Positions 11,401 to 25,400 of a stretch of 64,000 nt of DNA are shown here, one piece after another. Where the stretch lies: the NCBI RefSeq assembly GCF_964275005.1, contig NC_092686.1:46622333-46686332 (forward strand), given 5' to 3'. The position numbers were made by a program, and so were the translations under genes. The notes beneath the pieces are model-generated. The model saw only the letters and a list, made by a program, of their open reading frames with translations. It had not been told where the DNA came from and searched no databases. Origin of the DNA: Diadema setosum (taxonomy: Eukaryota > Echinodermata > Echinoidea > Diadematoida > Diadematidae). How positions within the stretch are numbered: the stretch's first letter is position 1; every line of letters begins with the position of its first letter.

Positions 11401-13411
11401 CTCCGAACATGCAGGTCAGGCAGCTGAACCTCTTTACATCATCCGCGAGGGGTTGTCGAGTCCATCGGTTTCCCCGCTCATTCTCGACCAGACCGACGAC
11501 GAATACGGTGCCGACTACGGCCACAGACTCGTTCTTCCGTCGCACGTCAACTTCTTGAAGATTTCGTGGCGCGCTCCCAAGCCGGTAAGGACAATAAATT
11601 GACGTTTTAGAAACGAGTGGTAATAACTCTTCCCTTCGACAGCAGCAAATGTTAATGTTCATGGAAACTATATGCCAGTAGGTATAGGCCTACTTATAAC
11701 GATGATTCTGAGTATCATTGTCAGTTACAATTGTGGTGATTTCTTGATAATGACAATGATGAAGATGGTGACGATTTATTCCCTTATTATCATTTTGCCA
11801 AACTTTCATCTTGTTATAACCATTTAAGTCATGTTTATTGTCAATATCATTATCATCGTCATCGCTGACGTACGGCTACCTACACAACTAGTGGTTTATG
11901 GCATAATCGGCATTGATCACCTACACTCAAAGTTAAGCCGTTGATGCATTATTGCAAGGAGTTAACAACTTGATTATTGTAAGCGAGAAGGCAATGTGAT
12001 AAGAATATTGGTCTCTCTCTGTACTTTCAATTTACTTTACTTGTTATGGTTGCCAAGTCATATTTTTTGTCTGTTGATAATGGTATGTATGAGTTTTTTT
12101 TATCTTTTTTTTCTACTTGGATACTGACAATAACAAAATGGCGCCGAGTGAATTTCTCATACCGTTTATTGTAGCATGATAAACGCTGATTTCATTGGGC
12201 GTTGTTTACAAAGCAGACGACATAGAACGGATAACTGTGCGAAGGTTCACGATGGAGACGAATTTCATAAAATCACTACAAGAATTGTGGTATTTGGCTT
12301 CATGCTGCGCTCAGCGTGGTTCCCTTGCCGACTTCGTGCCTTGTTTTTCTTGCGGTAGAATAACATTCGTTTTGCAATTTTCCTCCATGTAATAAATTTG
12401 GCGACCTCAGCATGCGGGCTATTACAATTTTCGGAGAGATGAGACTGTCAGTTGGTTTTAGGGTAGTTTTTATTCATATTTTGGGGGACTAAATTTACCA
12501 CTACTGGTAATTCCCATTTCTCCATTATGATCCAATAGGTATTTGCCTCTCAAATGTAAACAAATCATGACCGAGATTGTATTTAACGAATACGCTTAAA
12601 ATGATTTAGCAACATGACAAAAGATTGAACGGACAATTCAGTTTTGCTGTTCCATTCGTTCTTTTCCCGTCGTATTACAAGAGGTTCAAATGATATGATC
12701 ATTTTTTAATTTTAGTAAGTTTAGGTAGATTATACCGACGTCAGCTGAAGTTGCGTTACGTCTTTTACCCAACCGTCTCTACACAAGGCGAGCTCTCTCT
12801 CTATGCGCGGTACAAGCCGTAGATTTTTGCCGAAGAAATGAAAACCATATGGACTGGTGTTATGACAATTTATGTGGGGTCATTTGACGGCTAGGGGCAA
12901 ATCCCAACTAGATTTCAATCTGATTTCATGCAGCGTACTCCGTAGATTGCGAGCCCTGCTATACGCTGTAAAACCCCAACTGCATCACGGTGCAGATGGG
13001 GTAGGGGTGGGGTGAGGATGGGCGCATTTCCCTCCTCCACAGTTGATTTTGCGCCCGCGGAGAATTTCACGTTTTTCAATTCATGATTTTTCTCTCCAGT
13101 GTCCAGCCCACGCTTGACGCCAAAATGCGACGCGTTCGACCTACTTTTTTGAGGGTATCAGATGTCAGCTGCTGTTTAAAGCGATGACATGTTATGTATA
13201 TTATGAGTGGGACCTAAATGCTGAGGATATTTGGTTGTTTTTGTTCATAATATGAAATACTACCTGACAAAACATTATCATAACAGTAAAGTACGCTATA
13301 CACATATACATCAATACAAAGCATGCGCCGAAAAGACACAATAAAACAATGTCGGAAGCGTATTTGATCTGTGTACTATACGTTCCTTGATGGTTTACGT
13401 TTCATGGTAGG

Positions 13412-13481
<70 letters not shown>

Positions 13482-16400
13482 GTTGTACACCGGCCGATGA
13501 TCTCAGTTATCTTGTTGAAAAAGAGAAGATGGTTCCCCGTTCAGTGACCTTGCCCTCATTTTACCATTGGTATTAGATGTCGCCATGTGATCACTGCATG
13601 AACCCTTCATGAGATGACATAGAGATGGTTAAACATTACATCCTCATTCTTTCATTTTCATAAGAGCGGTGTTGCCAACGACCATGTAATCAAATAGATT
13701 ATCAACACCTAAATTTTGCTATCATTTTGATGACGCGATATTATTATTTCGTGACATTTATACAGTAATGTTCTTCAAAGTTGCTGCCTTTTCACCATGA
13801 CAGGTTTTCGGAATATTCTGATTCTTTTTTTTTTTTTCAGTATAATACATCTAAATACTTAAAAAGAAAACAATCTTGCCTTCGAAAGTAATGATCAATT
13901 TGGGTCCTAGTTGAAGGACGTACTTTTATGAGTGCATCAAGATAACGCAGATACCCGAGCAGCACTGTAAATATACTCGCGTGCTACACTTAGGAGGCAT
14001 ATTCAAAGTTTGTGGATAAGGTATATTATATTCCATTTATTACAGTGGGCACGAGTCTGATGATTATCTGACAAATTTTGCGGGATAAGAAAAATGTTTT
14101 CCATTGTCAGAAGACTGAGATTGCATGATGAATGACGGCTGTGTTTATTATGTTTCATCGCATCAATCAAAAATTCTTCTTCTCAATGCAGACTCTACAC
14201 AAGCAACAATCCATTATTGAAATCTATTCTCTCCCCCACCCCACCCCCTCTCTCTTATTTTTTTTTCTTCCACTACATGTTTACGTCTCCGTCCGTTGTA
14301 TTGGATCCATTCGGCTTGGTCTATCGCTCTCCCTTATTTTCCTCGTTTGCCGCATTTTTCTGAGCCAGTGGAGCGATAGCTCTAAATATGTTATCCCGTC
14401 TTTTTTTTTTCTCACTCTGTGAAAAAAAAAAAAAATGGTCTGAATTGGTCTGAAGCTCGGATGGGTGTACCGCAGCTCATGAACAATGGGAATAATACGA
14501 CCTCTCTGAATGCGAATTATTTGGCTACCCAACGCAGAGATTTGGGGCTTTATAAAATAGACGATGTATTCCACCACAGCATGCAAGCGCAATGAAGTCA
14601 GTCCATATACCAGTCTAACGAGACATGTTCCTTGATGGGTGACTGACCACTGAGTTCTACGAACCGCTGTATATTATCTTGATTGAGTCCAGTTAACCGG
14701 GCGACCACCAGTTTAATATGAGACGTATGAATAATCTCTCCACGAAACTCTCTCCGAATGAATTGATATCTGGAAATAAAAGACCAGAGAACAAAGATTG
14801 TCCTTCCCAAGGGGCGCTCCGTACCAGGGGTCTTGGTCTAATCCCTCTGCAGAGCGTCTCTTTTAGAACTACACTCTATACTCCGGGTCCCAGACTTCAC
14901 CCATATAGAAACCATTTGCAGTACTCACAAAGTCGAGTACTAGATGTGGGTGTAGCTAATACGAGGAGTTAATCACTTTTGGCAGTAATGAGCGTGATAA
15001 TTTCACGAGCGTATCGTTTCTACGGATTCATCCTTTTCAAAACTTCAAGTAGGCCTAAATTGACATCCCTTTACCAGGCGAACGAGTGAGAAATAAAATA
15101 TTATGTCACCCAGTCATAGGTCCTTTCTGCAGAAAGCACGCAGACGCACGAGCTGTGGAGCTGCAATTTATCTTATCTTACTCGGGCAAGTTTGTAGAAT
15201 GTGATAACAAGCAGAGTGTCATTCAATTCAAAGCCAGTAATATTGATTGAATATCTCTATTTTCTCGACTTTTATCAGTCACGTTCCTCACGGTCAACGT
15301 GTTGACAATTTACTTGGATATTTCACATATTGTTATCAGCGTTAGATGTTGACCAGAACCTTGGGATCTGGAAAAAAAAAATGTAGGCCTGCTGTAGGCC
15401 TGGACAATTTAGCAAGCAATTTCATCCCAACTTGAGGGGAAAAAAGTTAATTCAGTGTAACATACAGCATTTCGTCAGTTTCTACTTTGGTGACATGTAA
15501 ACCATGGGAGTTGGTTCAGTATAAGGAAACCGAGATGGGCGTACATCACTGTCTAAGACGAAACACGGTATCTTGAGCGATTTTGCGTGTGTACGAATAA
15601 TTTTCCCTTTTTATTTGTGACTGTCTGTGTGTTATTGTAAATGTAAAAGATTGATGAGGGGATAGAAAGACTCTCACTCACTAGAAACGACTGTCTTTAT
15701 TTGCACACTACAATAGAAAACTTCATTATCCCCAGTACTATGTCTGTTTGTTTCGTCCCAAACATGCCCCGCCCATCTTCACTCCGGGGAAACAATTAGT
15801 GTCGACAAACAGTGACGTCATAGACAGTAGCTCTCGCACGCTATACGTACCCAATTTCACGAAAAATGCTAACGTTAGTGCATTTTAATCGTCAATTCCA
15901 ATGCTATATTACAATGTACTCGTCTTCTGACAGTGCATTAATGTAGATGATGTGAGTAGCTTGAAATGTTGCCTTTGCTAGGATTGTATTGGTTTTTAGC
16001 TCGAAATTTTCGTCAAACAAGATCAACAGCATATGTACAGCATACACCCATAGCTAAAAGCAGAAGAAGAAGAAGAAATGACTCCTTTGAATTACCATAA
16101 CATTAGTTGACGATTGTCAGGACATACGAATGATTGCTGAGAAACTTTATCACAGAACAATAAATCATCACACACATTATTGGCCAATAAACCATTACGT
16201 ACAGTGCGCTATATGAAATAATGTGGATCTTAGCATTATTTTCAAAATATCTTCAAACCACTTTTGGCGCCAAAAGTGAACCCCAAAACTTCCAGGTTGT
16301 ACGCCAAAGGGATCGATTTGAATGACATTTTTGGACAAGAGTGACAAACGCACTAAACCTCTGAGTGGCAGTAGAAAGCAGGACTTCAAAAAACCAACAT

Positions 16401-19400
16401 TGCATAACCAGCAAACATCAGTCAAAAATAACCCACGAAATCCTTTCCAGTATAAAAGAAAGAACCATTCATGCCTCATAAACCCCACAAATAACCACTG
16501 TGGAAACAGTAAACAGTTGGTATAACATGGAAACATAGATCTCTGGCCGGACAGTTGCAGGTGGACTGACTTACTTTGTTTCTACAGCAAACAGGCGAGA
16601 GAACAGTACTTCATCTCCTCTTGTCATCCTACAGCAACGTGTATTTACCCTGACGTCAATATGGAAGACATACCAAACGCCTCGTGGCTGCATCAAGGGA
16701 GATGGTATCGTCGTTAATCAGAGGATAGTGGCGGGGTCGCTTTTTTATGAAATTCGATATAATTTGCGGAGTCATGCAATTAAGACAATCATTTTAAAGT
16801 TAACTGACTTGATTTAGGACAAAATGTGACATTTACAATTATTGAAAAAAAAAAATGTGAATGACAAAAAGAAACGGCAAAATATTGTCATTCGTGAATA
16901 CGTATAAACTTAACAATTTCATGTATCTAAATATGTCGTGGGTTCGAGCCCATGCCAAGCCCGACACGTTTGCCCTTCAGCAAGGCACTTTATCCACATT
17001 GCTGTTCTCCACCCAGGAGTATAAATGGGTACCCGGTAGGATGAGAAAGCTTATGTTGGTTGATCAGCATGTGCGCGCCTGTAAAATGGCTGCGACTGGC
17101 TGGAATGCTCCCCAGGGAGTGGAGAATGAGCACTGTTAGTGCTGGTTGATAATGTATCCAGTGACCGGGGTAATAATAGTCTGTAAAGCGCATTGAAACC
17201 CTGAAGTGTGTGAAATGCGCTATATAAAAAACCAGCTATATATCTAAATTCAGTGTTTTGTACAACAGAGACTTCGCAGTGATAGAACGTGCTTACAAAT
17301 GATGAGAAATTTCCTCTAAAAGCACGAGAGTTGGAAATCAGTATATGAGCCTGTTCAATAAAAAAAAAAAAAAAACTGTCAACGAATGTAAGTTATCTCA
17401 TGTAGGCCTACTTTGTGAAAATTTACCTCGTTGAAAATATTCGACTGGACTTTTATCTTCGACGATGTAATGGAAATCAGCAGCAAGGAGGTTCACTTCC
17501 ATTTCCGCATCCATGACCCAGTTGACTAAGGTCTTAATACTAGAAGGAAGTGAGGGGGGGGGGGGGGGGCACCTATATACAAAGAACCTTTCCAAAGGGG
17601 ACGAGTCGTGACTATGCTACTTAATGCGGGACTAACGTGTGTGTCCAAAGGCTTACCACTCAACACCAGTGTGGATGGGCAAACACCTCTTAACCCTTGG
17701 CTGAAATAGGAAACAAAAGCGATCTAGGAGCTGGTCTGCCTTCACACCTTGCTGGAAAAAATAAGCACAGTCATCACTCATTCGCTTTTCTCGTCTATAA
17801 CATGTCGTCCTTTTCTTCGTTGACTGTTTATTACGCTCCAAACGATTCGACAACTCACATACAAGCACAAAAATAGCCGAGATGGTCGGCTGATTAAACA
17901 GATCACACTTAATTGTGAGAGACTTGTTTAGCTTTGCAGACGTTTTGAACTAAATCCCAACTCATTAACTTTCGAAGGTATAAGCTGAAGTTATTTACAT
18001 TCAGTGTAAATGACAGTTTCACGAGTGTTGACGAAATTGTGCTGTACATGAGAAAAGGATTTTTCTGAGGTGGGATGCAAAAGACCATGCACAATGTGTT
18101 GCACTGCTTTTCAAATGATAAAGATTTTTTTTTTTTTGTCCTCGTTTTGGTTTAAATCTAGTTTGTTTATCTGTACGACCCATGTTGTCCGAAAGATTGG
18201 GACTGGGACATGAAAATTTGGAATTACGTAGTCAATATCTACTACTCTTCAGCAACTATCTGTCGAATCGTGTGCATGAAAATGACTCTTCATCATTTGA
18301 GAAGCAACGCAACAAGCTATTGTAATAATTATGACAACGCACCAATGCCAAGAGTTAAGAAAGATGTATTCAAAAACTCGAGAAACTTGTTATCAATTAG
18401 CTGGTATACCAGAAATCTCTTGTAGTAGTAAGTGCCGTTTAACCAGATGTCGCTAAACTTTGATGGGATATTACAGTAGTTTCAACAGGCAGGTTGCATA
18501 TATGCTATAAATTTTGTGTGATGACTTAATCACCAAAACTTATAAATTTCATGCTTTGCAGTAATTTTCAAGATGCTGGTGAAATTTTCAGTTGTCTGTC
18601 ATCGTTATGTCCTTGATCACCGTTGAAAAGGCATTACAACAATTCACGCCGGATCGGAGTTGTTTTGTCATAAACAATCCCTCATTGCATCAGATGATTT
18701 TATCTATTTCACACTCTTGTAATCACTATGTATTTTCACTTATCACCGTGTCTTGATTGATTTGCTGGTAAACTAAGGCACCGTATACTCACATAATTGC
18801 ATATTGTGAAAATATCGCTTGTATAGTTTTTCCTCGTAAGGCTTCTGTACATGTGCGTATCGTAGTTTAGGTAGATACATGTATTACGCCTGTTTCGACA
18901 TTAAGATTAATTGAAATGATTTGGAAATTTGCTGAAGGTCGTTTATTAGCCTTAACCAATTATTGCCTTTCGATTCATTGGGTAAGTGTATCATACGTTT
19001 ACTTTTGCTCCACTTTCCAACCCGTGTGGGCAAAATTTTGTTAATTTCTGATACGATGAATTCTTAACTCGAAGAACGATTGGCTGTTACTGTGGAGTCA
19101 TAATGGCGCCACGGGCTGTATATATTTCCCAGACCTTGTGTTTAATGGGCTCTGACCAAATCTAGGCACTGAAGCCTTGAACATTCTTCCAACTAGTCAT
19201 TGTCTTTTAGACGATTAAAAAATCCTGTCCTTTCCCACTGGAATTACCTTTCCTATTTTTATAACACTGGCTGTCCTTGATATTTTGTTTCCACTCTTAA
19301 CTTAAGTATTTTTTTGGTTCATAACTTAATGATTTTATTTCAAGGTTTAGGTCTGTTCTCACCCCCTTCCGTTTTCTCTTTTCTGCTCGTCATCCACAGT

Positions 19401-22400
19401 TTCACTATTCGTTCATGGAGCTCCGGTCTAGCAACCCGTCCATCATGGCCCCTCCGTTGCTAAGCATTACCCTGGAAGACAGCATGCCTACCAATAACAC
19501 GGGTTTGTGGCACTTACCGCTATGCTACTATAGTAGTACTTTTCCCTCTCTTGTTTTTGAGTTTTTGTTTTGATAGGATATAGTTAACTCTGGTTGTTTA
19601 CGTGTGTGCATTGCAGTGTGGTGATCTTTCCTTGACATACTTTCTGATGAAAAAAAACAAAAACAAAAACCCAAACTAAATAAGATTGTTTTAACGAGCG
19701 TTACTAATACCTGCATGCCACCATTCAGGCATACTTTGCACGGGTGGTCAATGGAGGATCACTTCACTGATTCTTACACCATTCAGAAAGCTTACTTTCT
19801 CTAAATGTTGCCTGGTGGCTGTAATAAACCAATTTTAATTGTGTGTTTGTTTGCCTTTTTTCTCGGTCTTTTTCTGGGGGGGGGGGGGGGGCTTTTGGTT
19901 TCTTATTGATTGTAGGGTAGGCGCTGTGTGGTGGGGGCGCTGTGACATAGTGGACTCCCGACTCCCAATCGGAGGACCCGAGTTCGATTCCCGTCCAGTG
20001 CTTACGTCCTTGGACAAGATGTTTATACCCACAATGTCCCTCTCGACCCAGGTGCATAAATGGTACTCTGATAACGCTAGGGTAAAAATATTGGCAGGGC
20101 TCTCTGGTAGAGCAGTGGCAACACTGAAGAGGCTAGCCTGGATAAATTTTAATGACACTTTATTATTGTTAGTATTGGCTTTGTTATTATTATTATCATT
20201 ATTAATATAGTTAATAATAACAATATTATCATTATTATTATTATTATTATTATTACTATTATTATTATTATCATTATTGTTATTATTATTATCATCATCA
20301 TTATCCTTAGGCCTATATTGTTGTTTTTATTTCTGTTTAAATGGGATAGGAACTGTGGAAAGGGAGAGATAGATGGAAAGGGAGAAAGAGAAGCAGAAAC
20401 AGAAAGACAGAGAACTTATTTTCCTGTCTGGAAGTATCGAGCATATCCTTCATCCTTTCTTGAGTGTATGGTGGCTCTGAAAAGAGCCGTTTGTTTGTAA
20501 AATGATTGGCGCAAACCAACAATTTACTTGGAGGTGGTGTACTTGGTGACGGCCTTGGTGCCCTCAGACACGGCGTGCTTGGCCAGCTCACCGGGGAGGA
20601 GGAGGCGGACGGCGGTCTGGACCTCACGGCTGCTGACGGTCGACTTCTTGTTGTAGTGGGCCAAGCGGGAAGCCTCACCGGCGATGCGCTCGAAGACATC
20701 GTTGACGAAGCTGTTCATGATGGACATGGCCTTGGAGGAGATGCCAGTGTCGGGGTGGACCTGCTTCAGCACCTTGTAGATGTAGATGCCGTAGCTCTCC
20801 TTTCGCCTCCTGCGCCTCTTTCCGACAGAGGCAGCGCGTGCCTTGGCCTTACCGGCCTTCTTGGCTCCCTTTCCGCTAGTCTTGGCAGGCATGGTTGTTG
20901 GTTACTAGTCGTGATGATTAGATCAACTGAAGCGACTTGGCGATTCTGACCGCTATTTATGGAGGCGCCGAGGATCCACTGACATAAATTCACACCTCAT
21001 TGAACTAGAGCGCTATTCAAAGTCGAAGGCGGGAATGACGGCCGTATGCAAATTACGGCCGCATATGTAAATTACGGTTTATCCTGCTCACAAAATGGAT
21101 CGATATTTGTTTGGCGGCCTTGCCGTTTACTCCGACGTCACATGCATTTCTGCCGAGGACTGGGCACTCCCGTCCTAATTGGCGCGAGCTGATGCCTTGA
21201 AAACTCTTTCGAATGCTATTCTTGTGTCTCTTTAGCAACCCTAAAAATTAGACTCCTTTCATAAGCTGGTATATCGTAGAGGTAGATAATTCAGATCTTT
21301 TCTCAGAGTACTAAAACTGGAAACTTCGCTATGGTGGCGGGGAAATGAATACTGTAGATTTCCAGTGAATTTATTCGGACCCCGAAACAAGTTTAAACTT
21401 ATTCTTTGTGCAAAAGTAGAAAGTATTCTTCAGTGACATTGGGTTAGTTTTTTGTTTATTTCACTTAAAAAAAAACTGCCTGTTATCGTAAATTTTCATA
21501 TACGTTGTTGAACAACATTTTCCATGCAGAAGGGATACAACCTTTAAATCAGGAGTCAAATAGCAGATAATATTTTTTTAAATCAAATATTTGTTTACAG
21601 AGTGCAGGGAGAGGCGAGTATAGGCCTATTTGTAAGTCTTGACATTACGATTATTACATAATATTGTGCATCACTTTCACATAATAGAATAAAAATGAGA
21701 GTGGAAAAAACTCAGACAAATGTACATCATCGGAAACAATTTAGACACTAAAAAAAGTAATCTTTTAACCCATAAACCTGGCATTGAACTAGCTTTCGCG
21801 AGCTAGATTGACTCAGACATTAGCACTGGTATATTACTCATGGGACTCTCAATATAAACTCTAACATGGTATCGTTGACTGCTTCGATGCAACTATCTAC
21901 ACTATAGACAGCGGCATGTGTTAAACGTAATACAATGTACAAAAGAAAATGTACAGAAATTATGAGAAGAAAAAGTAAAGAGAAGGTGATGGAGATAAAC
22001 AAGGAGGAAAAACAGAGGGGGGGGGGGGAAGGTGATGGTATAGATGAAGAAGAGAACCCTGTTGGTTCTTGTTCTGAAGAAAAAGGCAACCAGAAAATTC
22101 AAGAACCTCTTAACCGCAAGAGGCATGCATGACAGTATGTGGATATAACTGTTAACACTTCTGTTTGATGTCCACACAAACAAACCTTTAGCGCTAGTAT
22201 GTAAATAAGATGACAGAGCTTCATCACACTTGGCTGACTTTGAACCCACAAGAGTGCATCTTCAACGGAGACTCAACCTTATTGGTCCTCCCGAGGTTAC
22301 GCTTCAAGATTCATTGATCGGAAAGGCAGCTACTCCGATCTTAGAAAGCCGTATAAAAGGCCTGGCGCTCTATTCAAAATGCACTGTTCGTTTTAGTTCT

Positions 22401-25400
22401 CAAAGACGCAACAACAAGCAAACTAATCATGTCTGGACGTGGTAAAGGCGCTAAGTCTAAGTCTAAGGCCAAGAGCCGATCTGCCCGCGCGGGACTCCAG
22501 TTCCCCGTCGGCCGTGTGCACCGCTTCCTCCGCAAGGGCAACTTCGCCAACCGCGTCGGTGCTGGTGCCCCCGTGTACCTCGCCGCCGTGCTCGAGTACC
22601 TGACCGCCGAGATCCTCGAGCTCGCTGGCAACGCCGCCCGCGACAACAAGAAGAGCAGAATCATCCCCCGCCATGTGCAGCTCGCTGTCCGCAACGACGA
22701 GGAGCTGAACAGGCTGCTTGGTGGAGTCACCATCGCCCAGGGCGGTGTCCTCCCCAACATCCAGGCTGTCCTCCTCCCCAAGAAGAAGTAAATTCTCCAA
22801 GAAAGACAAAAAGTTTACTGCCCTCAAGCAGAAGACACCCAACGGCTCTTTTCAGAGCCACCAAATCAACAAGAAAGGAATCTGGCGAAAACTCTCTCAT
22901 ACCATACCCTAAAGAGTTTCTGAATTTGTAGATTGTGTTTATATCAGCTCTATGACAGAAATAAAGATTCATACAGCTAATATAATTATGCGATAACAAC
23001 TCCATGAAAGTAGTTTTCTTCAAAGAGTATACAGTACACTGGTTGACAAGATGTCAACACATGACTCTTCGCCTCAAATTACAGAAAGTCAATATGCCTC
23101 AAATCGAGTTAGTTTATTTTGTGTGTGTGCTTTAAGGACATTGTATCACGAATAATGCAAAGCAAGACGTTTGATAAGAGAGGTGTTCCCCAAAGATGAC
23201 TCTGGTTCAAATCCGTTCAGGCTTGTTCCTTTTTCTCTGCTTAGTGTTCATAACAATACAGATCGAGCATACGATCTCATTCACGGAGAGTATAACAGCA
23301 AAAAAAAAAAAAAAAATAATAATGATAATAAAACAACAAAACAATAATAACAACAACAACAAACAAACAAACAAGTAAAACAAAAAATGGTGATAATAAT
23401 ATATTGTATTTTCCAATATGAGAAGCTTTGACAAATAAATAAATAAAGACAATAGTGTTCAAATTTACCATAATAACACAACCTACCAGATTAATTCCTT
23501 GAAAATTATGATTGACATTTTATACAGATTAGTTTCAACCCGTAGTAACTTTGTTACACTCCGTGTCATCAGTATTAATTTCTTCCTCCCCTATTGTTTG
23601 TACGCTGTAGAATTTCGGATCGATTTTCCTTGCACCGGAGAACGTAGCGGGACCACCTCGGTCAGTATCATCGTACGCATTCAGCACGCCAAGAGCGGCA
23701 GGGACATCCCCGCCTCACCCATCCACATCACGTTCGACAAGAAGTGCATTGAAGGTATGCTATACTAGTACTAGTACACTATGCCGCATTTCTGCTTATT
23801 GTCAGTTAACACTTAGCAGATGAATATTCTGGGTTTTTGTAACATTTTGCTGACATGTTATGAATCTGAATAAGTAGGCCTACGTTTCGAGGCCAAGGCT
23901 AACGGTTATCAAGGCTCATATTCAGAAAATTAGAGAGGAGAGGTTTTTGTCTTTGGTTAACTGGATTCTCTTTTTCTACTGCAAGCATCACGATTATTTA
24001 TACATATATATATATAATGATTGCGCATATTATGTGTGTGTTTTTATATGTTCACCAAATTCCTTCAAATCTTTGTTGCGTATTGTAACTTCCCAGCTCC
24101 AACATGTGAACCTCGCTGCGCGAATGGTGGTGTGTGTAATCAGAACGGACGATGCGACTGCCCGCCTGGTTTCTACGGTCAGACGTGTAGAATCAGTACG
24201 TATACATAATCATTATCTTGGGAAATACTCTCACTCTCTCAACCCCCCCCCCCCCAATCTTCACACGAAAGAAAGAAAGAAAGAAAGAAAGACAAAGAAA
24301 GAAAGAAATTGCTGCATAAAATTCTGCTATGTGTACGGTATGAGATATTCATACCTGAATGTAAAGGCAACCACTTCTTTTCCAAATTATCAAATGTCAT
24401 TTGAAAATCAGTTTTGGAGTGGTATAACTAAAAAATAAAACACTACTTTGATAATTATGTTTTCTCGTTTAGTTCGTACATATTTGTTTTATCTTGACTC
24501 TCAAGAAGAAGATTATATATAATATATGATTCATTTTCCTGGTATGACTACTGTTAAAAAAGAAGAAAACATGTTTTGATGTTTTCCATTTGTTATTTTC
24601 CCGCAGTTTTCTGCATACCTCACTGCTATAACTCAGGAACGTGTATCGCTCCGGGTGTGTGTGCCTGTCCGCCTGGATTTATTGGAAATCGATGTCAAAA
24701 AGGTTTGTGTCATTGTATAACTATACCGAATAAGAAATAGCATACTGTTCGCTAGAAGAATACTAAATATTCAACATACTCTCTGTGCATGATTCTCCAT
24801 GATTTCTGTACGGCCTATCATAAGTTTGTACCAGCCAGTAATAAAGTTATTGAACTTGTATTTTGAACATGAGTAACAGACGTAAGAATCGTTCATCAAA
24901 GATTTACGGAGATTTGCACATCAAAGACCTCTCGTTCCCATGCAACGTCAGAAAATATATTCTTTGCTACATTATTATCATTCCACTGTTAATAGGAGCT
25001 TTTTTATGAAAGTTTATAGTATATTCATATTTACCAATTTATACTGTGATTCTGATCTTTCGATCTGCTTTCTGTATTCTTTCACTCAGCCATCTGCAGG
25101 GATGATTGCAGTGGGAATGGATATTGCTACAAACCTGGCTTCTGCTACTGTTATCACGGATGGACGGGCGCCAAATGTGACCAACGTAAGTATGACATAA
25201 TTATGAAACATGATATCGCTGATAGTATGGTTCTTTTCAGGTTTGATGAAAACAAACCAACAAACAAAACCACACATACACACTCGCATGTATCCACGCA
25301 TGTAAACACACACATACACACACTCTCGCACTCACACCTTTACAGTCAATACGTCGGTCAGTGAATGGTCATAATGCAATCATGTGACTAATGCAGCGAG

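Larger units (their letters stand above)
5425..11414 (+). other. WIF1 intron 1
   Basis: A 6.0-kb intron with phase 1 borders. It holds two foldback elements (6136-6554), a 188-bp hairpin element (6669-6856), TTAA-element copy B (7147-7508), TGTT microsatellites, a TATA/octamer promoter-like patch near 8517-8540 and a tRNA-like SINE head near 11030-11110. I see no extra WIF1 exon in it. Confidence 0.8.
11585..19399 (+). other. WIF1 intron 2
   Basis: A 7.8-kb intron with a long (CA)n tract (13416-13481), a 20-bp perfect palindrome (16259-16278), a SINE (16930-17240), poly-A/T and poly-G runs, and otherwise unique AT-rich sequence. The ORFs in it show no recognisable protein. Confidence 0.8.
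20893..22428. other. Spacer between divergent H2B and H2A
   Basis: The ends of this stretch hold the two promoters. The middle (about 21250-22200) is AT-rich, with short homopolymers and no recognisable gene. At 1.5 kb it is too long for a compact shared promoter, so each gene appears to have its own. Confidence 0.7.
19503..23610 (+). other. WIF1 intron 3, hosting the H2B and H2A genes
   Basis: A 4.1-kb intron. It contains a SINE with (ATT)n tail (19935-20300), H2B on the minus strand (20524-20892), H2A on the plus strand (22429-22791) and AT-rich low complexity near 23299-23420. Both intron borders fit the WIF1 phases, so the histones are truly inside the transcription unit. Confidence 0.85.

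Noticed and set aside
12176-12392. Short ORFs in WIF1 intron 2
   Set aside because: Two overlapping frames without domains; no splice support.
19941-20008. Functional tRNA gene
   Set aside because: There are A- and B-box-like motifs, but the sequence does not fold as a tRNA and continues into a shared SINE body.
22429-22842. Long minus-strand reading frames over the H2A gene (and plus-strand ones over H2B)
   Set aside because: They are shadows of GC-rich histone codons; the protein, promoter and stem-loop evidence support the other strand in each case.
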